From: Dugong dugon
Taxonomy: Eukaryota > Chordata > Mammalia > Sirenia > Dugongidae
Assembly: GCA_030035585.1 (NCBI GenBank)
Contig: CM057475.1
Span: 7,234,100 to 7,298,099 of the forward strand
Reading direction: 5' to 3'
Length of the DNA: 64,000 bases
Below are positions 47,739 through 59,862 of this stretch, piece by piece. A program made the position numbers and the translations under genes. Every line of letters starts with the position of its first letter. Position 1 is the first letter of the stretch. The notes below the pieces were generated by a model, which saw only the letters and a program-made list of their open reading frames with translations, searched no databases and was not told the origin of the DNA.

Positions 47739-47783
47739 GCAGCCAAGAATGTTAACCATTTGTACCACCTAGGGGCTCCCTGA

Positions 47784-49094
47784 AATTTATATCCACCATT
47801 GTATTTTGTCAGGAAATAAGGCAGCAATGGTTTTTGTACTTATGGAGAGTGGAAAGGAAGACATATGCATTGCTCAGCGATGTTAAGGGCCCCATTGAGG
47901 CTGGTGCTCATGAACGAAGATGGCTCCCTGAGCTGTTGTGCAGTATGTCCCTGCTCACTTGCATAGGTACAGTACAGGGAAGGCAGATATTTGGAGGCAT
48001 TCGAGATTGAGGTTTTAGCAAGTTGATGCATACTTGAGGACAAAGGGAGGAGAGCTTAGTGCACTGGCAAAATGGGGCTGACTAATGGGACTGACTAGGG
48101 AATCCCAAACATGCTGGAAGGGAAAACAAAGGTGGGACAGACAGAGGGATGGAAAAATGCGCCTGGGCAACAAACTGCCAACAGTGTTTTAGCATCTGGT
48201 CCCTTGCCCCATTCTTCCTTTGATTTATCATTTCCCTGCTCCATGAAATTCTTCATTCCTCGGTACCTCTATGCCTACCTGAGACACCAAGCAAGGCTGC
48301 AACTGGCAGCAGACAATTCCAGATGTCCACTGATCCTGAAGTCACCCTGCCCCCCACTACCTGCTCCTGCCCCAGGTCTGCAGTTGCTGGCAAGTGGGAA
48401 AGCGTGCGTTACCCAACAAACACCTGCTGGCCTTGGGTTTCTTTTCCTCAGTGGCGCTCTGGGGCCTGTGACAGATTAGGATGACTTTGCAGGATGAACA
48501 GTAGCAAAGTAACATAAGGGAGACAAGGGACTGTTTGGGGGCCTGGTGTGCAGAACCACCACTGAAACCACGTCACAGCCTGGTGGTACCCTCTTCTGTG
48601 GAAACAACGTAACTTCATCATATGAGCAATAAGTAGCCTCGAGCTTACGATAATGGGGGTCGTTGCTTTTGCTGACAGAAAGAATGAAAGTCCACCCAAA
48701 AGGGCTGGCAGAGGCTGGGTCAAAGGCTAAGGCAGGGACCTAACCCTCTGGCAGCCAAGAGGCACTAGCGCCCCCACTTCTGAAGAGGCCCAGTAGTAGA
48801 GAGTGGTCCTTCTTAACCCCAAATCCTGTCATGCCACAGCCCCTGCTCAAAAACCTTCATGGCTCCACATTGCCTGTAGGATGAAACCAAAATGGCCTAG
48901 TGTGCTGAGTGGGAAAGGCCTGCCACAGCCTGGCGCTGCTGCCCTCTCCCCCTGCCTCTCCAGATCTGCTGCATGGATTGGCTGGCTAGAGAGCACGTCA
49001 TCCGTCCAAGGTATCAGGGGCCTAGCAAACACCCGGGAAGGTTGGTATATTCTTAATAACAACTGCAGCTGACATTTATCGAGGATTACTACAC
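47784..49094. other. Unique intron, no gene seen; L2-like trace
   Basis: 48810-48960 (CCCTGCTCAAAAACCTTCAT, TGCCTGTAGGATGAAACC) resembles an L2-class 3' segment. The rest is unrecognised. Confidence 0.4.
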
Positions 49095-49103
49095 GATATC
49101 TGA

Positions 49104-49299
49104 AGAGGCCCTTGTGGTGCAGTGGTTAAAGCTTTAACTGAAAGATCGATGTATTGAACCCATCAGCTGCTCCTCAGGAAGAAGATATGGCAGTCTGCTT
49201 CCGTAAAGATTACAGTCTTGGAAACCCTAAGGGACAGTTCTATTCTGCCTGTTAGGGTCGCTATGAGTCAGAATCGACTCAATGGCAATGGGTTTGGTT
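49104..49299 (+). repeat. AfroSINE with 9-bp target duplication
   Basis: AGAGGCCCTTGTGGTGCAGT head, GTCAGAATCGACTCAATGGC tail. Flanks GATATCTGA at 49095-49103 and 49308-49316 match perfectly. Confidence 0.94.
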
Positions 49300-49314
49300 C
49301 AGTACCTGATATCT

Positions 49315-49316
<2 letters not shown>

Positions 49317-49370
<54 letters not shown>
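49317..49370. repeat. (GT)21 plus (GA)n microsatellite
   Basis: A GT run, then GAGAGAGAGAGA, immediately left of the mariner element. Confidence 0.95.
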
Positions 49371-49387
49371 CATACCATATGTATGTA

Positions 49388-50317
49388 CGAAGGTAAGTCA
49401 AAAAGTATTGCTACTAGGGTTCCAGTTCACACATGCATGGGTTTATTCCAAACAAAACATGTTTAAACTTGTCTCTGCTTTCAGTGGATGGCTGCAGACA
49501 AGTTCTCTCAGTAACACATTTGTCTTAGTCTCCTTACAATGCATTCAAAAAGAGGACACTTTTTGTGCCATGTTAAAAAATGATTTTCAGGTCAGGGCTA
49601 ATACCAAATTTTTAACAAAACTTAAGTGGACATCTTCCCAAATCATCAAAGCTTTACAACAAGTTTATGGGAATGCCACCCCACATACAACAACAGTTGT
49701 TAGATGGATCGAGTGTTTTAAGGAAGGTTGGAAGGACCTCAAAGATGAGCCAAGAGAGGGAAGACCACTCAGAAGGTTATGGCGACTGTTTTTTTTTGGA
49801 TTCCCAAGGGGTGACCTTGATAGATTTTCCTGAAGGACAGAGGATGATCATGGGGGCTTATTATGAAAAAAATCTAAGAAAACTGGAAACGGCACTGGTG
49901 AGAAAAAGGCCAGGAAAGTTGCACGGGGAATGTTTCTTCCAACACAACAATGCACCTGCTCATTTTTCAAGGTTAACAAGGGATGTCCTACAAGAATTTT
50001 GTCGGGAAACCCTTACCCCATCCACCCTACAGCCCTGATCTTGCCCCTTCTGACGTCTTTTTCCCCCAAATCTTAAAGAACATTTAAAAGGGACATGATT
50101 TGAGTCGCTTGAGAAAGCCAAAACTGCCATTTTGATGTGGTATAAATCAAAGAGCACAGAATTCTTGGGGGAAGGGCTAGAGAGATGGAAACACGGCCTT
50201 CAGAAGTGTATAGATCTAGGTGCAGGATATATCATGAAACAATACCTTAACATTTTGATATTTTTGTTTAATATAGGATTCCATGATTTTGTGGCAATAC
50301 TTTTTGACTTACCCTAG
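49388..50317 (+). mobile_element. Mariner-type DNA transposon, internally deleted
   Basis: Both ends carry the same terminal inverted repeat, GGTAAGTCAAAAAGTATTGC (49392 inward; reverse complement GCAATACTTTTTGACTTACC ending at 50313). TA dinucleotides flank it at 49386-49387 and 50318-50319. At 930 bp it is shorter than a full mariner (about 1.3 kb). It sits between a GT/GA run and a long TG-rich tract. Confidence 0.92.
49570..50235 (+). pseudogene. Mariner transposase (broken)
   Basis: The N-terminal helix-turn-helix region is open to about 49833 (KLKWTSSQIIKALQQVYGNA, VVRWIECFKEGWKDLKDEPR). The C-terminal part continues in another frame from about 49790 (FFLDSQGVTLIDFPEGQRMI, NLRKLETALVRKRPGKLHGE, FFQHNNAPAHFSRLTRDVLQ). 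The second catalytic motif, normally HDN.PAH, reads HNNAPAH. The region that should hold the first catalytic Asp is missing. The third (PDLAPSDF-like) is reachable only after another frameshift near 50030. The gene is dead, with similarity to mariner DDD-type transposases. Confidence 0.88.
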
Positions 50318-50319
50318 TA

Positions 50320-50575
50320 TATATCTGTGTGAGTATGTGTATGTATGACTGTGTGGATGTGTGTGAGTGTGTACATGTGAGTGAGTATGTATGAGACATC
50401 ATACGTATGCATATGTATGTATGAATATGTGTATGTATGTGTATGAGTGTGTATATATGTGTGTATATGAGATGTGTATGTATATGTGTGTGAGTGTGTA
50501 TCTGTGAGTGAGTGTATGTGGGTAAGTGCATCTGTTAGTGTTTGTGTAAGTGTCCATGTGTGAGCGTGTGTTACA
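50320..50575. repeat. Degenerate TG/TATG microsatellite tract
   Basis: About 250 bp of TGTGTGAGTATGTGTATGTA-like sequence, the right half of the microsatellite into which the mariner inserted. Minus-strand open frames of HTHTHT and TYTH type come from it. Confidence 0.9.
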
Positions 50576-50654
50576 TGGAGATACATGTTTTAGAAATTAT
50601 GTAAGTATTTTGGAAATGATATATATTTTCTATTTAGTGAAAAATGTTACTTAA

Positions 50655-50772
50655 ATTGCAGTTGCTATAAAGATTACATGAAACAATCCTTGTAAAGAGC
50701 TGAGCACAGAATCTGGCACGTAAGTGCCCAGTAGGCAGCCATGATCACTGTGACTACTACCATTATTATCTT
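50655..50772 (+). repeat. MIR-like SINE fragment
   Basis: AAGATTACATGAAACAATCC, then GAGCACAGAATCTGGCACGT, is the MIR 3' half. 50780-50900 is a further old-repeat trace. Confidence 0.6.
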
Positions 50773-51332
50773 TAATCCTCATCTTGAAACAGCCTTCAGA
50801 GTAGATACTATTAATATCCCATCATTCAAATCAGGGAATTGAAACTCACGGTGATAAAGTAAAAGGTCCAAGGAACAAAGCCACTAAGGTATAGAGCAAG
50901 CCTGTTAGACTCTGAGACCCACAGCCTCTTCCCCTCTGCCTTGGAAACTAGGAGCTGAGTGAAGTGTTAGTGGTGGGGCAAAGATGAGCACCATGTGTCT
51001 CATTTCCAGCCCACTGCCCTGCCCTTTACCCCACAGACTCTCAAGAGAGGCTGAAGTTTCACTTCCTATTCTCTAATCATTAGGGAAGGTCAAGGGTGTT
51101 GTATTTCTTTTAATGAGGAAAAAATGGCTCTATTTGTGAAATCTGACTCTTATAAATTTAAAAATTATATACGCATTGTGAAACCAGAATGACATTTGAA
51201 ACAGGAGATATCTATACAGTATCAGGGCTGATGTAATCTATAGGTTAGAATTCTAAGTTTAAATTGAAGACTATTGTGTCAGAACATTTGGCAAATTATT
51301 GTCATTATTTTGGGAGCATCAGGAAAAGATAG

Positions 51333-51334
<2 letters not shown>

Positions 51335-51372
<38 letters not shown>
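51335..51372. repeat. (CA)19 microsatellite
   Basis: An uninterrupted CA run. Confidence 0.97.
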
Positions 51373-51374
<2 letters not shown>

Positions 51375-51375
51375 C

Positions 51376-51525
51376 AGGCTGTGGAGGTAGATCTGAGTTC
51401 AAATTCTGGCTCTGTCACTTACCAAATACACAGCCTTTGGCCACATTACTTAATGTTTCTAAGCCTTGTTTCCTTAATGGTAAAATTCCAGGATTTTGGA
51501 AGAATTAAATGGAAATAAATATTTA
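51376..51525 (+). repeat. MIR SINE
   Basis: GTTCAAATTCTGGCTCTGTC, then ACTTACCAAATACACAGCC and CCTTAATGGTAAAATTCC, follow the MIR core in order. Confidence 0.75.
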
Positions 51526-51528
51526 CTG

Positions 51529-51728
51529 GAGCCCCTGCGTGGTACAACAGTTAACACACTCAACTGCTAACCAAAAGGTTGGAGGTTCAAGTCCACTCAG
51601 AGGCACCTCTAGAAAAAGGCCTGGTGATCTCCTTCTGAAAAGTCAGCCATTGAAACCCTATGGAACACAGTTCTACTCTAACGTACATGGGAGCGCCATG
51701 AGTCAACGTCAACTTGATGACAACTGGT
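51529..51728 (+). repeat. AfroSINE
   Basis: GGAGCCCCTGCGTGGTACAA head, GAGTCAACGTCAACTTGATG tail. Confidence 0.93.
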
Positions 51729-52199
51729 ACTGTGAAATGTTTAGTGGCCAGCCCTCAGAAACATTTAATAAGTGACTATTACTTTTCATTACCCAGCACC
51801 ACTTACTGTCTTCCAATGCTGACAAATACTTCCTTGCCCTATGAGAGTTGGTAGAATAAGTTGAGCAAACTCCAAATACTAGAAACCTAAATTAACCTGC
51901 ATGTTGCCAGGGTGGTTGGTACAGAGGCATCCTCATTGAGCATCTCTGGAATATAGAGATCAGGACGTCTCAGATAAGGACATCTTCCCAAGCATGAAGA
52001 GCAGGGCCTGGGCATCGGCCAAGGTGTGGCTTACAAAAGGTAGCTGCAGTTTCACCAAGGCATTCCAACGTCTGGAGAAAGGTAAGATGACCAGAATGAG
52101 GATGTTCTGCATGGAGCCAAGGAAAAGGAAAGTCTTGGAACAAGACTCACAATCAGAACTCATAAACCACAACCAAAAATCATAATTATACAAGGAAAC
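51729..52199. other. Unique intron; exon-like block not assigned
   Basis: 51960-52085 is open on both strands. On the plus strand it ends at a good donor (GAGAAAG|GTAAGA, 52083), and on the minus strand it follows a good acceptor (CTTTCTCCAG). No match to WDFY4 or to any protein I know. Not called as a gene. Confidence 0.35.
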
Positions 52200-52814
52200 A
52201 AGTCACCTTCAATAACAGCCACAAAAACAACAGACTGTAAGATCAGACTCTCAAAAGACATGGAAGAAAAAATAATTAGGATTCATATATTTGAAGAAAT
52301 AAAAGAGAGACAGGCAAATATAAGCAAGGAAAAAGCCTATAAAATCATAAAGTTAATTTAAAAATATAACCAAATATTATATCTAGAAATGTAAAATATG
52401 ATCATTAAAATTAAAAAAGAAAAACCTAAATGGCTGGATTAAGCATCATATTAGACACAACTAAAAGGAGATTTGATGAGTAAGAAGAGAGATCAAAAGA
52501 AACCATACAGAACACAGCACAGAGAGAGAAAGAGATGGAAAATGTGAAAGAGAACTTAAGAGAAATCGACAACAGAATAGAAAAGTAAAACATACATCCA
52601 ATAAGAATTCCAGAAGGATATAATAGGAAAAAAAAAGATGGAAAAGAGATAAGAATCAAAGACAATACCTATAATTGATGAAAGACATTATTATCAGATT
52701 TAGAATTCCCAACAAATCTCAAGGAGAATACATTTTAAATATAATTGACATCAAGACACATCATAGTAAAACTTCAGAACAGGAATGATGAAAAGATCTT
52801 AAAAGCAGGCAGAG
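52200..52814 (+). repeat. Old L1 (ORF1 region), left part
   Basis: Degenerate ORF1-type sequence (ACAGCACAGAGAGAGAAAGA). It breaks at AAAAGCAGGCAGAG (52801-52814) and resumes at 61206. Confidence 0.75.
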
Positions 52815-53191
52815 AGAGGCAGGGCCAGGATGGTGGAGTACTCAGACGCTTCCAGTAGTCCTTCTGACAACAAAGACCCCCCTAAAAAAACAAGTGAATC
52901 AATTATATATGACAATCTAGGAGCCCTGAAGATCAAAGGCAAAGTTGAAGAATCGGACTGAGTGGCAAGGGGAGGGAGAAACAGTTCAGAAGCAGCAAGA
53001 GTTCCCAGTCCTGACCCAGCAAGAGCCCCCATCCTGTGGCTGGATCAGCTGGCATGGGTGGTGAGGCGGGCAGCGCCATTAGGGATGAGTTTTCCACGTC
53101 AGGAGAGAAGAAGTGGCAGAAAGTCTGCTCAGGCCTCCAGAGCTAGTGAAAAGCAGCGCTCAATAGGCAAAAGATAAGTACATGTGTTTAA

Positions 53192-53911
53192 AAGCTTATT
53201 AAAAAAATGTTCTGCATCCTACTTCAGTGAGTGGTGTCTGGGGTCTTAAAAGATTGCAAGCAGCCATCTAAGATTCATCAATTGGTCCCAACCACCTGGA
53301 GTAAAGGAGAATGAAGAACTCCAAAGACACAAGGAAAGTAGGAGCCCAAGAGACAGAAAGGGCCACATAAACCAGAGACTTCATCAGCCTGAGACCAGAA
53401 GAACTAGATGGTTCCCAGCTACCACCAATGACCACCCTGACAGGGACCACAACAGAGAGTCCCTGATGGAGCAGGAGAAAGGTAGGGTGAAGAACTCAAA
53501 TTCAAGTAAGAAGAACAGACTTAATGGTCTGACTGAGACTGGAGGAACCCCGGAAAGCATGGCCCCTGGATTCTCTATCAGCCCAGAACTAAAACAATTT
53601 CCAGGCCAACTCTTCAGACAGCAATTGGACTGGACTGTGGGACATAAAATGATGCTCATGAGGAGTGTGCCTCTTAGCTCAAGTAGCTACAAGAGACTAA
53701 ATGGGCAGCTTCTGTCTGGAGGTGAGATGGGAAGGCAGAGAGGGTTAGGAGCTGGTTAAATGGACATGGGGTATCGGGTAGAAAGGAGAAGTGTGCTGTC
53801 ACAGTAAGGGGAGAGCAATTAGGGTCACATAACAATGTATGCATAAATTTTTGTATGGGAGACTAACTTGAAACGTAAACTTCATTTAAACTACAACAAT
53901 AAAAAAAGAAA
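53192..53911 (+). mobile_element. L1 3'-UTR insertion with perfect target duplication
   Basis: A 5'-truncated L1 copy (AAGCTTATTAAAAAAATGTT to ACAACAATAAAAAAAGAA). Flanks AGATAAGTACATGTGTTTAA at 53172-53191 and 53912-53931 are identical, one more base matching on the left. It lies in the 5' UTR of the larger L1. Confidence 0.95.
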
Positions 53912-54954
53912 GATAAGTACATGTGTTTAACCCATAGCGGGGATCAAAAACTGCCCCATTTGGGAAGAATCTCTCTCCCATTTACCTGCTCCCTCCCCAC
54001 TCTGCATCAGTCCCAGGCTGGCTTCAGGTATTGCCACATCCCCTGGGATGGAAGTAGGACCCATCAGGCACCCCTAGCCATTCTCCTGGCCTTGGAGAGA
54101 GAACAAATTAACCAACATGAATAAATAATCTGCCAGCTCCCCTAAGCCAGGAATTCAGGCCAGGCACAGCTCCATTGCCTAGGCACAGGTATAAGGGGCC
54201 CGTGGCCTTTGAATGCCTTTCATCCCTGCATAAACCTGTGTGGACCCCTTTCAAAAGCATAGGCCCTCATTAGCACAGTATAACAAGGTATATATCTGAA
54301 GCCCAACTTCACTGTATCAGCTATATGGTAGAGTGGCAGTTCCGGTACATTTGATACTGCTCTGCCTATTAAGCAGGGTCCTCACCTACCCACTTCAGGG
54401 GCCTGAGGACAGGTGGCTCCACACATACCACCGAGCGACCTGCAACAGAGGTCCAAGAATAAGTGGTGCTTCCCAGTCCTTACAGCCAACAGCACTGGGT
54501 GCCCATAGTCTGGCTGCAAAACCCACTCACCTATGCACTCTAAGGAACAGGGACACGCTTTCCTCCCAGACACTCAGGGGTAGCCGTCAGCCTCCTGCCT
54601 TGCTCAGCATGTGACCCCCTACTGAGCCAGATACCTGTACCTACTCCAGTCACCCCTGCACCACACACTTGGTGACTACCTGGAAACCTGAGCTGAATCC
54701 ATACAAGAAAACTAAACGGACTCCTGGGCTCACATACCTAGTAACAGATCTAACCACCTGGTAACAGGACGTTAGAGCTTCAAAGGCGCCAACAATTAAA
54801 CTAGCTCACACAAGCACCCTATTTGGGTATATCAAAACAAAACAAAATAAGAAGCTAGGATACAGTAAGTAAACATAAAATAAATAAACAAATATGATAA
54901 CTTGTTGACGACTCAGAGAAAACAGTCACTATCAAATCACTAAAGAGGCAGACC

Positions 54955-55927
54955 ATGATGGCTTCAGCAAGCTCCCAAAACAAAGAATCAAGAAATTTTC
55001 CAGAGGAAGGGAACTTCTTGGAATTACCGGAGGTAGAATACAAAAGATTAAGATAGAGAACTCTTCAAGAGATTGGGAAGGAGATCATTCAAAATTCAGA
55101 ACAAGCCAAGGAACACACAGACAAAGAAATAGAGGAACTTAAGAAGATTACAGAGGAGCACAAGGACAAATTTAACAGGCTTCAAGAATCCATAGAGAGA
55201 CAACAAACAGAAATCCAGGAGATTGAAAATAGAATTTCAGAATTAGACAACTCAATAGAAAGTCATAGGAGCAGAACTGAGGCAACAGAAATCAGAATCA
55301 GTGAGATTGAAAATAAAGCACTTGACACCAATTTATTTGAGGAAAATCAGATAAAAAAAATTTTAAAAAAGAAGAAACCCTAAGAATTATGTGGGATTCT
55401 ATCAAAAACCTATAAGTGATTGCAGTTCCAGAACACGGGGGGATAACAGAAAAAACGGAGAGAATTGTTGAAGATTTGTTGGCAGAAAACTTCCCTGATA
55501 TCATGAAAGATGAGAAGCTATCTATTCAAGACACTCATCGAACCCCACATAAGGGAGATCCCAAAAGAAAGTCACCAATACATATTATAAAAAACTTGTC
55601 AAAACCAAAGACAAAGAGAGAATTTTAAGAGTGGCTAGGGATAAATGCAAAGTCATCTACAAAGGAGAGTCAATAAGACTAAGCTCAGACTACTCAGCAG
55701 AAACCATGCAGGCAAGAAGGCAATGGGATGACATACATAAAGCCTCAAAAGAAAAAAAAATTGCTAGCCAAGAATTTTATATCCAGGAACTCTGTCTCTC
55801 AAATATGATGGTGAAATTCGGGCATTTCCAGATGAACAGAAGTCTATGGAATTCGTTAAAAAAAAAAAAAAAAAAACCAAAATTACAAGAAATACTAAAG
55901 GGACTCCTCTGGTTGGAAAATCAATAA
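54955..55927 (+). pseudogene. L1 ORF1 (broken)
   Basis: Starts ATGATGGCTTCAGCAAGC. An early stop (AGATTAAGATAG) appears near 55055, and further breaks lie near 55340-55400. C-terminal blocks are VEDLLAENFPDIMKDEKLSI, RRQWDDIHKASKEK and LQEILKGLLWLENQ. It is colinear with the ORF1 at 29854. An A-run at 55857-55876 shifts the frame near the end. Confidence 0.92.
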
Positions 55928-56394
55928 CATCAGATAACAACCCAAGGCTAGAACACAGGACAGAGCAACCAGATATAAAACCAGATAGGGAAATCACAAA
56001 AATAAATCAAAGCTGAAAATAGGGAAACAGAGATGTCAGTATGTAAAAGATGACAACATTAAAACAAAAAAGAGGGATTAAAAAATGTAGACATAGATCT
56101 TTCATATGGAGAGGAAGTCAAGATGATATAAAGAAAAAGAAGACTGGTTTAAACTTAGAAAAACAGGGGTAAATATTAAGGTAACCACAAAGGAAACTAA
56201 CAATGCTACACATCGAAATATAAAGACTCAGCAAATACCAAAATAAATAAATAAATAAAATTTTTAAAAAAGACTCAGCAAATACAAAATCAACAACAAT
56301 GAAAAAGATGAACAGAAGAAACAAAGAACAACTCAGCACAGAAAATTAAGTGGAACAAAGAAACTGTGAACAACACACAAAAAAAGACATCAAA

Positions 56395-59300
56395 ATGACA
56401 GTACTATACTCATACCTATTAATAATTATCCTGAACGTAAAGTCACTAAATGCACCAATAAAGAGACAGAGAGTGGCAGAATGGTTAAAAATCCACAATC
56501 TGTCTATATGCTGACTACAAGAGACACACCTTAGACTTAAAGACACATACAAACTAAAACTCAAAAGACAGAGAAAATATATCAAGTAAACAACAATAAA
56601 AAAAAGTGTAGGTGTGGCAATATTAATCTCTGACAAAATAGATTTTAAAGTCAAATCCACCACAAAGGATAAGGAAGGACACTATATAATGATCAAAGAG
56701 TCAACACACCAGGAGGACATAACCATAATAAATATTTATACACCCGACAGGGCTCCAAAATACATAAGCTCTAACAGCATTGAAAAGAGAGATAGGCAGC
56801 TCCACAATAATAGTAGGAGACTTCAACACACCACTTTCACTGAAAGATAGAACATCCAGAAAAAAGCTCAATAAAAACATAGAAGGTTTAAATGCCACAA
56901 TCAACCATCTTGACCTCCTAGACACGTACAGAACACTCCACTCAATACCAGACAAGTATACTTTCTTTTCCAACGCACAAGGAACATTCTCCAGAATAGA
57001 CCACATATTAGGCCATAAAGCAAGCCTTAACAGAATCCAAAGCATCAAAAGATCACAAAGCATCTTTGCTGACATAAAGCCATAAAAGTGGAAATCAATA
57101 ATAGAAAAAGCTAGGAAAAAAATCAAACACATGGAAACTGAACAATACCTTGTTCAAAAACTACTGGGTTATAGAAGAAATTAAGGACAGGATAAAGAAA
57201 TTCAAAGAATCAAATGAGAATGAAAACACATCCTACCAGAATCTTTGGGACACAGCAAAAGCAGTGCTCACAGGTCAATTTATAGGAATATGTGCACACA
57301 TCCAGAAAGAAGAAACAGACAAAATCAAAACATTAACCCTACAATTTGAACAAATAGAAGAAGAGCAGCAAAAGAAGTCCTCAGGCACCAGAAGAAAACA
57401 AATAATAAAAATTAGAGCAGAATTAAATGAAATAGAAAAACAATTGAAAGAGTTAACAAGACCAAAAGCTGGTTCTTTGAAAAGATCCACAAAATTGATA
57501 AATCACTGGACAAAATGACAAAAGAAAAACAGGAGAGGAAGCAAATAACCCAAATAAGAAATGAAATGGGAGATATCACAACAGATCCAACTGAAATTAA
57601 AAGAATCATAACAGAATACTATGAAAAATTGTACTCTAACAAATTTAAAAGCCTAGATGAAATGGACAAATTTCTAGAAACACATTACCTACCTAAACTA
57701 ACACAAACAGAGGTAGAACAACTAAATACACATATAACAAAAGAAAAGATGTAATTTAAAAACTCCCAACAACAAAAAGGCCTGGCCCAGATGGTTTCAC
57801 TGGAGAATTCCACCAAACTTTCAGAGAAGAGTTAACACCACTATTGCTAAAGGTATTTCAGAGCATAGAAAACAATGGAATACTTCCAAACTCATTCTAT
57901 GAAGCCAGCATAACTCTGATACCAAAACCAGGTAAAGACCCACCAAAAAAAACAAAATTACAGAACAATATCCCTCAGGACCATAGACACAAAAATCCTC
58001 AACAAAATTCTAGCCAAGAGAATTCAACAACATATCAAAAAATAATTCATCATGACCAAGTGGGATTCATACCAGGTATGCAGGGATGGTACAACATTAG
58101 AAAAACAATCAATGTAATCCATCACATAAATAAAACAAAAGATAAAAACCACATGATCTTATCAATTGATGCAGAAAAGCCATTTGACAAAGTCCAACAG
58201 CAATTCATGATAAAAACTCTCAACAAAATAGGAATGGAAGGGAAATTCCTCAGCATAATTAAGGGCATATATACAAAGCCAACAGCCAACATCATCCTAA
58301 ATGGAGAGAGTCTGAAAGCATTCCCCTTTGAAAATGGGTAACAGACAAGGATGACCATTATCACCACTCTTATTAAACACTGTGCTGGAGGTCCTAGCCA
58401 GAGCAATTAGGCTAGAAAAAGACAGAAAGGGCATCCAAGTTGGTAAGGAAGAAGTCAAGTATCTCTATTTGCAGATGATATGATCTTATACACAGAAAAC
58501 CTCAAAGAATCCACAAGAAAACTACTGGAACTAATAGAAGATTTCAGCAAAGTATCAGGATATAAGATAAACATACAAAAATCAGTTGGATTCCTCTACA
58601 CCAACAAAGAGAACTTCAAAGAGGAAATCACCAAATCAATACTATTTACAATAGCCCCCAAGAAGATAAAACACCTATGAATAAATCTAACCAGAGACAT
58701 AAAAGACTTAAACAAAGAAAACTACAAGATACTACTGCAAGAAATCAAAAGAGACCTCCATAAGTGGAAAAACATACCTTGCTCATGGATAGGAAGACTC
58801 AACATTACGAAAATCTCTATTCTACCCAAAGCAATCTACAAATACAATGCAATCCTGATCCAAATTCCAATGGCATTTTTTAATGAGATGGAGAAACAAA
58901 TCACCAACATCATATGGAAAGGGAAGAGGCCCAGGACAAGTAAAGCATTACTAAAGAAGAACAAAGTGGGAGCCCTCACACTACTTGATTTTAGAACCTA
59001 TTATACCATCATGGTACTCAAAACAGCCTGGTACTGGTACAACAACAGATACATAGACCAATGGAACAGAATTGAGAATCCAGATGTAAATTCATCCACT
59101 TATAAGCAGCTGATATTTGACAAAGGCCCAAAGTCCGTTAAGTGGGGAAAAGACAGTCTCTTTAACAAATGGTGCTGGCATAACTGGATATCCAACTGCA
59201 AAAAACTGAAAGAAGACCCATACCTCACACCATGCACAAAAACTAACTCAAAATGGATCAAATACCTAAATATAAAGTCAAAAACAATAAAGATCATGGA

Positions 59301-59862
59301 AGAAAAAATAGGGACAATGCTAGGGGCCCTAACCCATGGCATAAGCAGAATACAAACCATAAGTAACAATGCACAAACACCAGAAGAGAAACTAGATAAC
59401 TGGGAGCTCCTAAAAATCAAATACTTATGCTCATCAAAAGACTTCACCAAAAGAGTAAAAAGACAACCTACAGACTGGCAAAAAAATTTCGGTTATGACA
59501 AATCTGATCAGCATTTAATCTCTAAAATCTACAAGATACTGCAAAACTTCAACAACAAAAAGACAAATAACGCAATTGCAAAACTGGCAAAGGATATGAA
59601 CAGGTACTTCAACAAAGAAGACATTCAGGCGGCTACCAAATACATGAAGAAATGCTCACAATCATTAGCCATTAGAGAAATGCAAAACAAAACTACAATG
59701 AGATACCTTGTCACCCCAACAAGGCTAACATTAATCCAAAAAACACAAAATAATAAATGTTGGAGAGTTGTAGAGAGACTGAAACACTTATACACTGCTG
59801 GTGGGAATGTAAAATGGTACAACCACTTTGGAAATCGATTCGGTGCTTCCCTAAAGAGCTAG
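56395..59862 (+). pseudogene. L1 ORF2 (broken but nearly complete)
   Basis: The frame starts at ATGACAGTACTATACTCA. Endonuclease pieces are AILISDKIDFKVKSTTKDKE and TIIVGDFNTPLS. The RT region includes [14 protein letters not shown] and [19 protein letters not shown], with the FADD catalytic motif at 58468-58479. The last 330 codons are open (58870-59862: IIWKGKRPRTSKALL, LFNKWCWHNWISNCKKL) and include the Cys-rich end (HCWWECKMVQ in another frame at about 59790). Small indels and stops occur near 57085, 57754, 58341 and 58680. This is the best preserved ORF2 in the window. Confidence 0.93.

Larger units (their letters stand above)
46866..47783 (-). repeat. AfroSINE, antisense, split by an LTR
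   Basis: The tail side is 46866-47031 (CCAGTTGCCGTCTAGTTGAC to CAGTTAGCAGC) and the head side 47744-47783 (CAAGAATGTTAACCATTTGT to AGGGGCTCCC). The break carries the 5-bp duplication GCAGC (47027-47031 and 47739-47743). Confidence 0.92.

Noticed and set aside
49282-49833. 183-codon open frame beginning in the GT repeat
   Set aside because: The start lies in a SINE end and the microsatellite. Only the part after about 49570 is transposase, and it is truncated by a frameshift, so it is annotated as pseudogene.
50268-50586. Minus-strand His/Thr/Tyr-rich open frames
   Set aside because: Translation of the TG/TATG microsatellite. No gene support.
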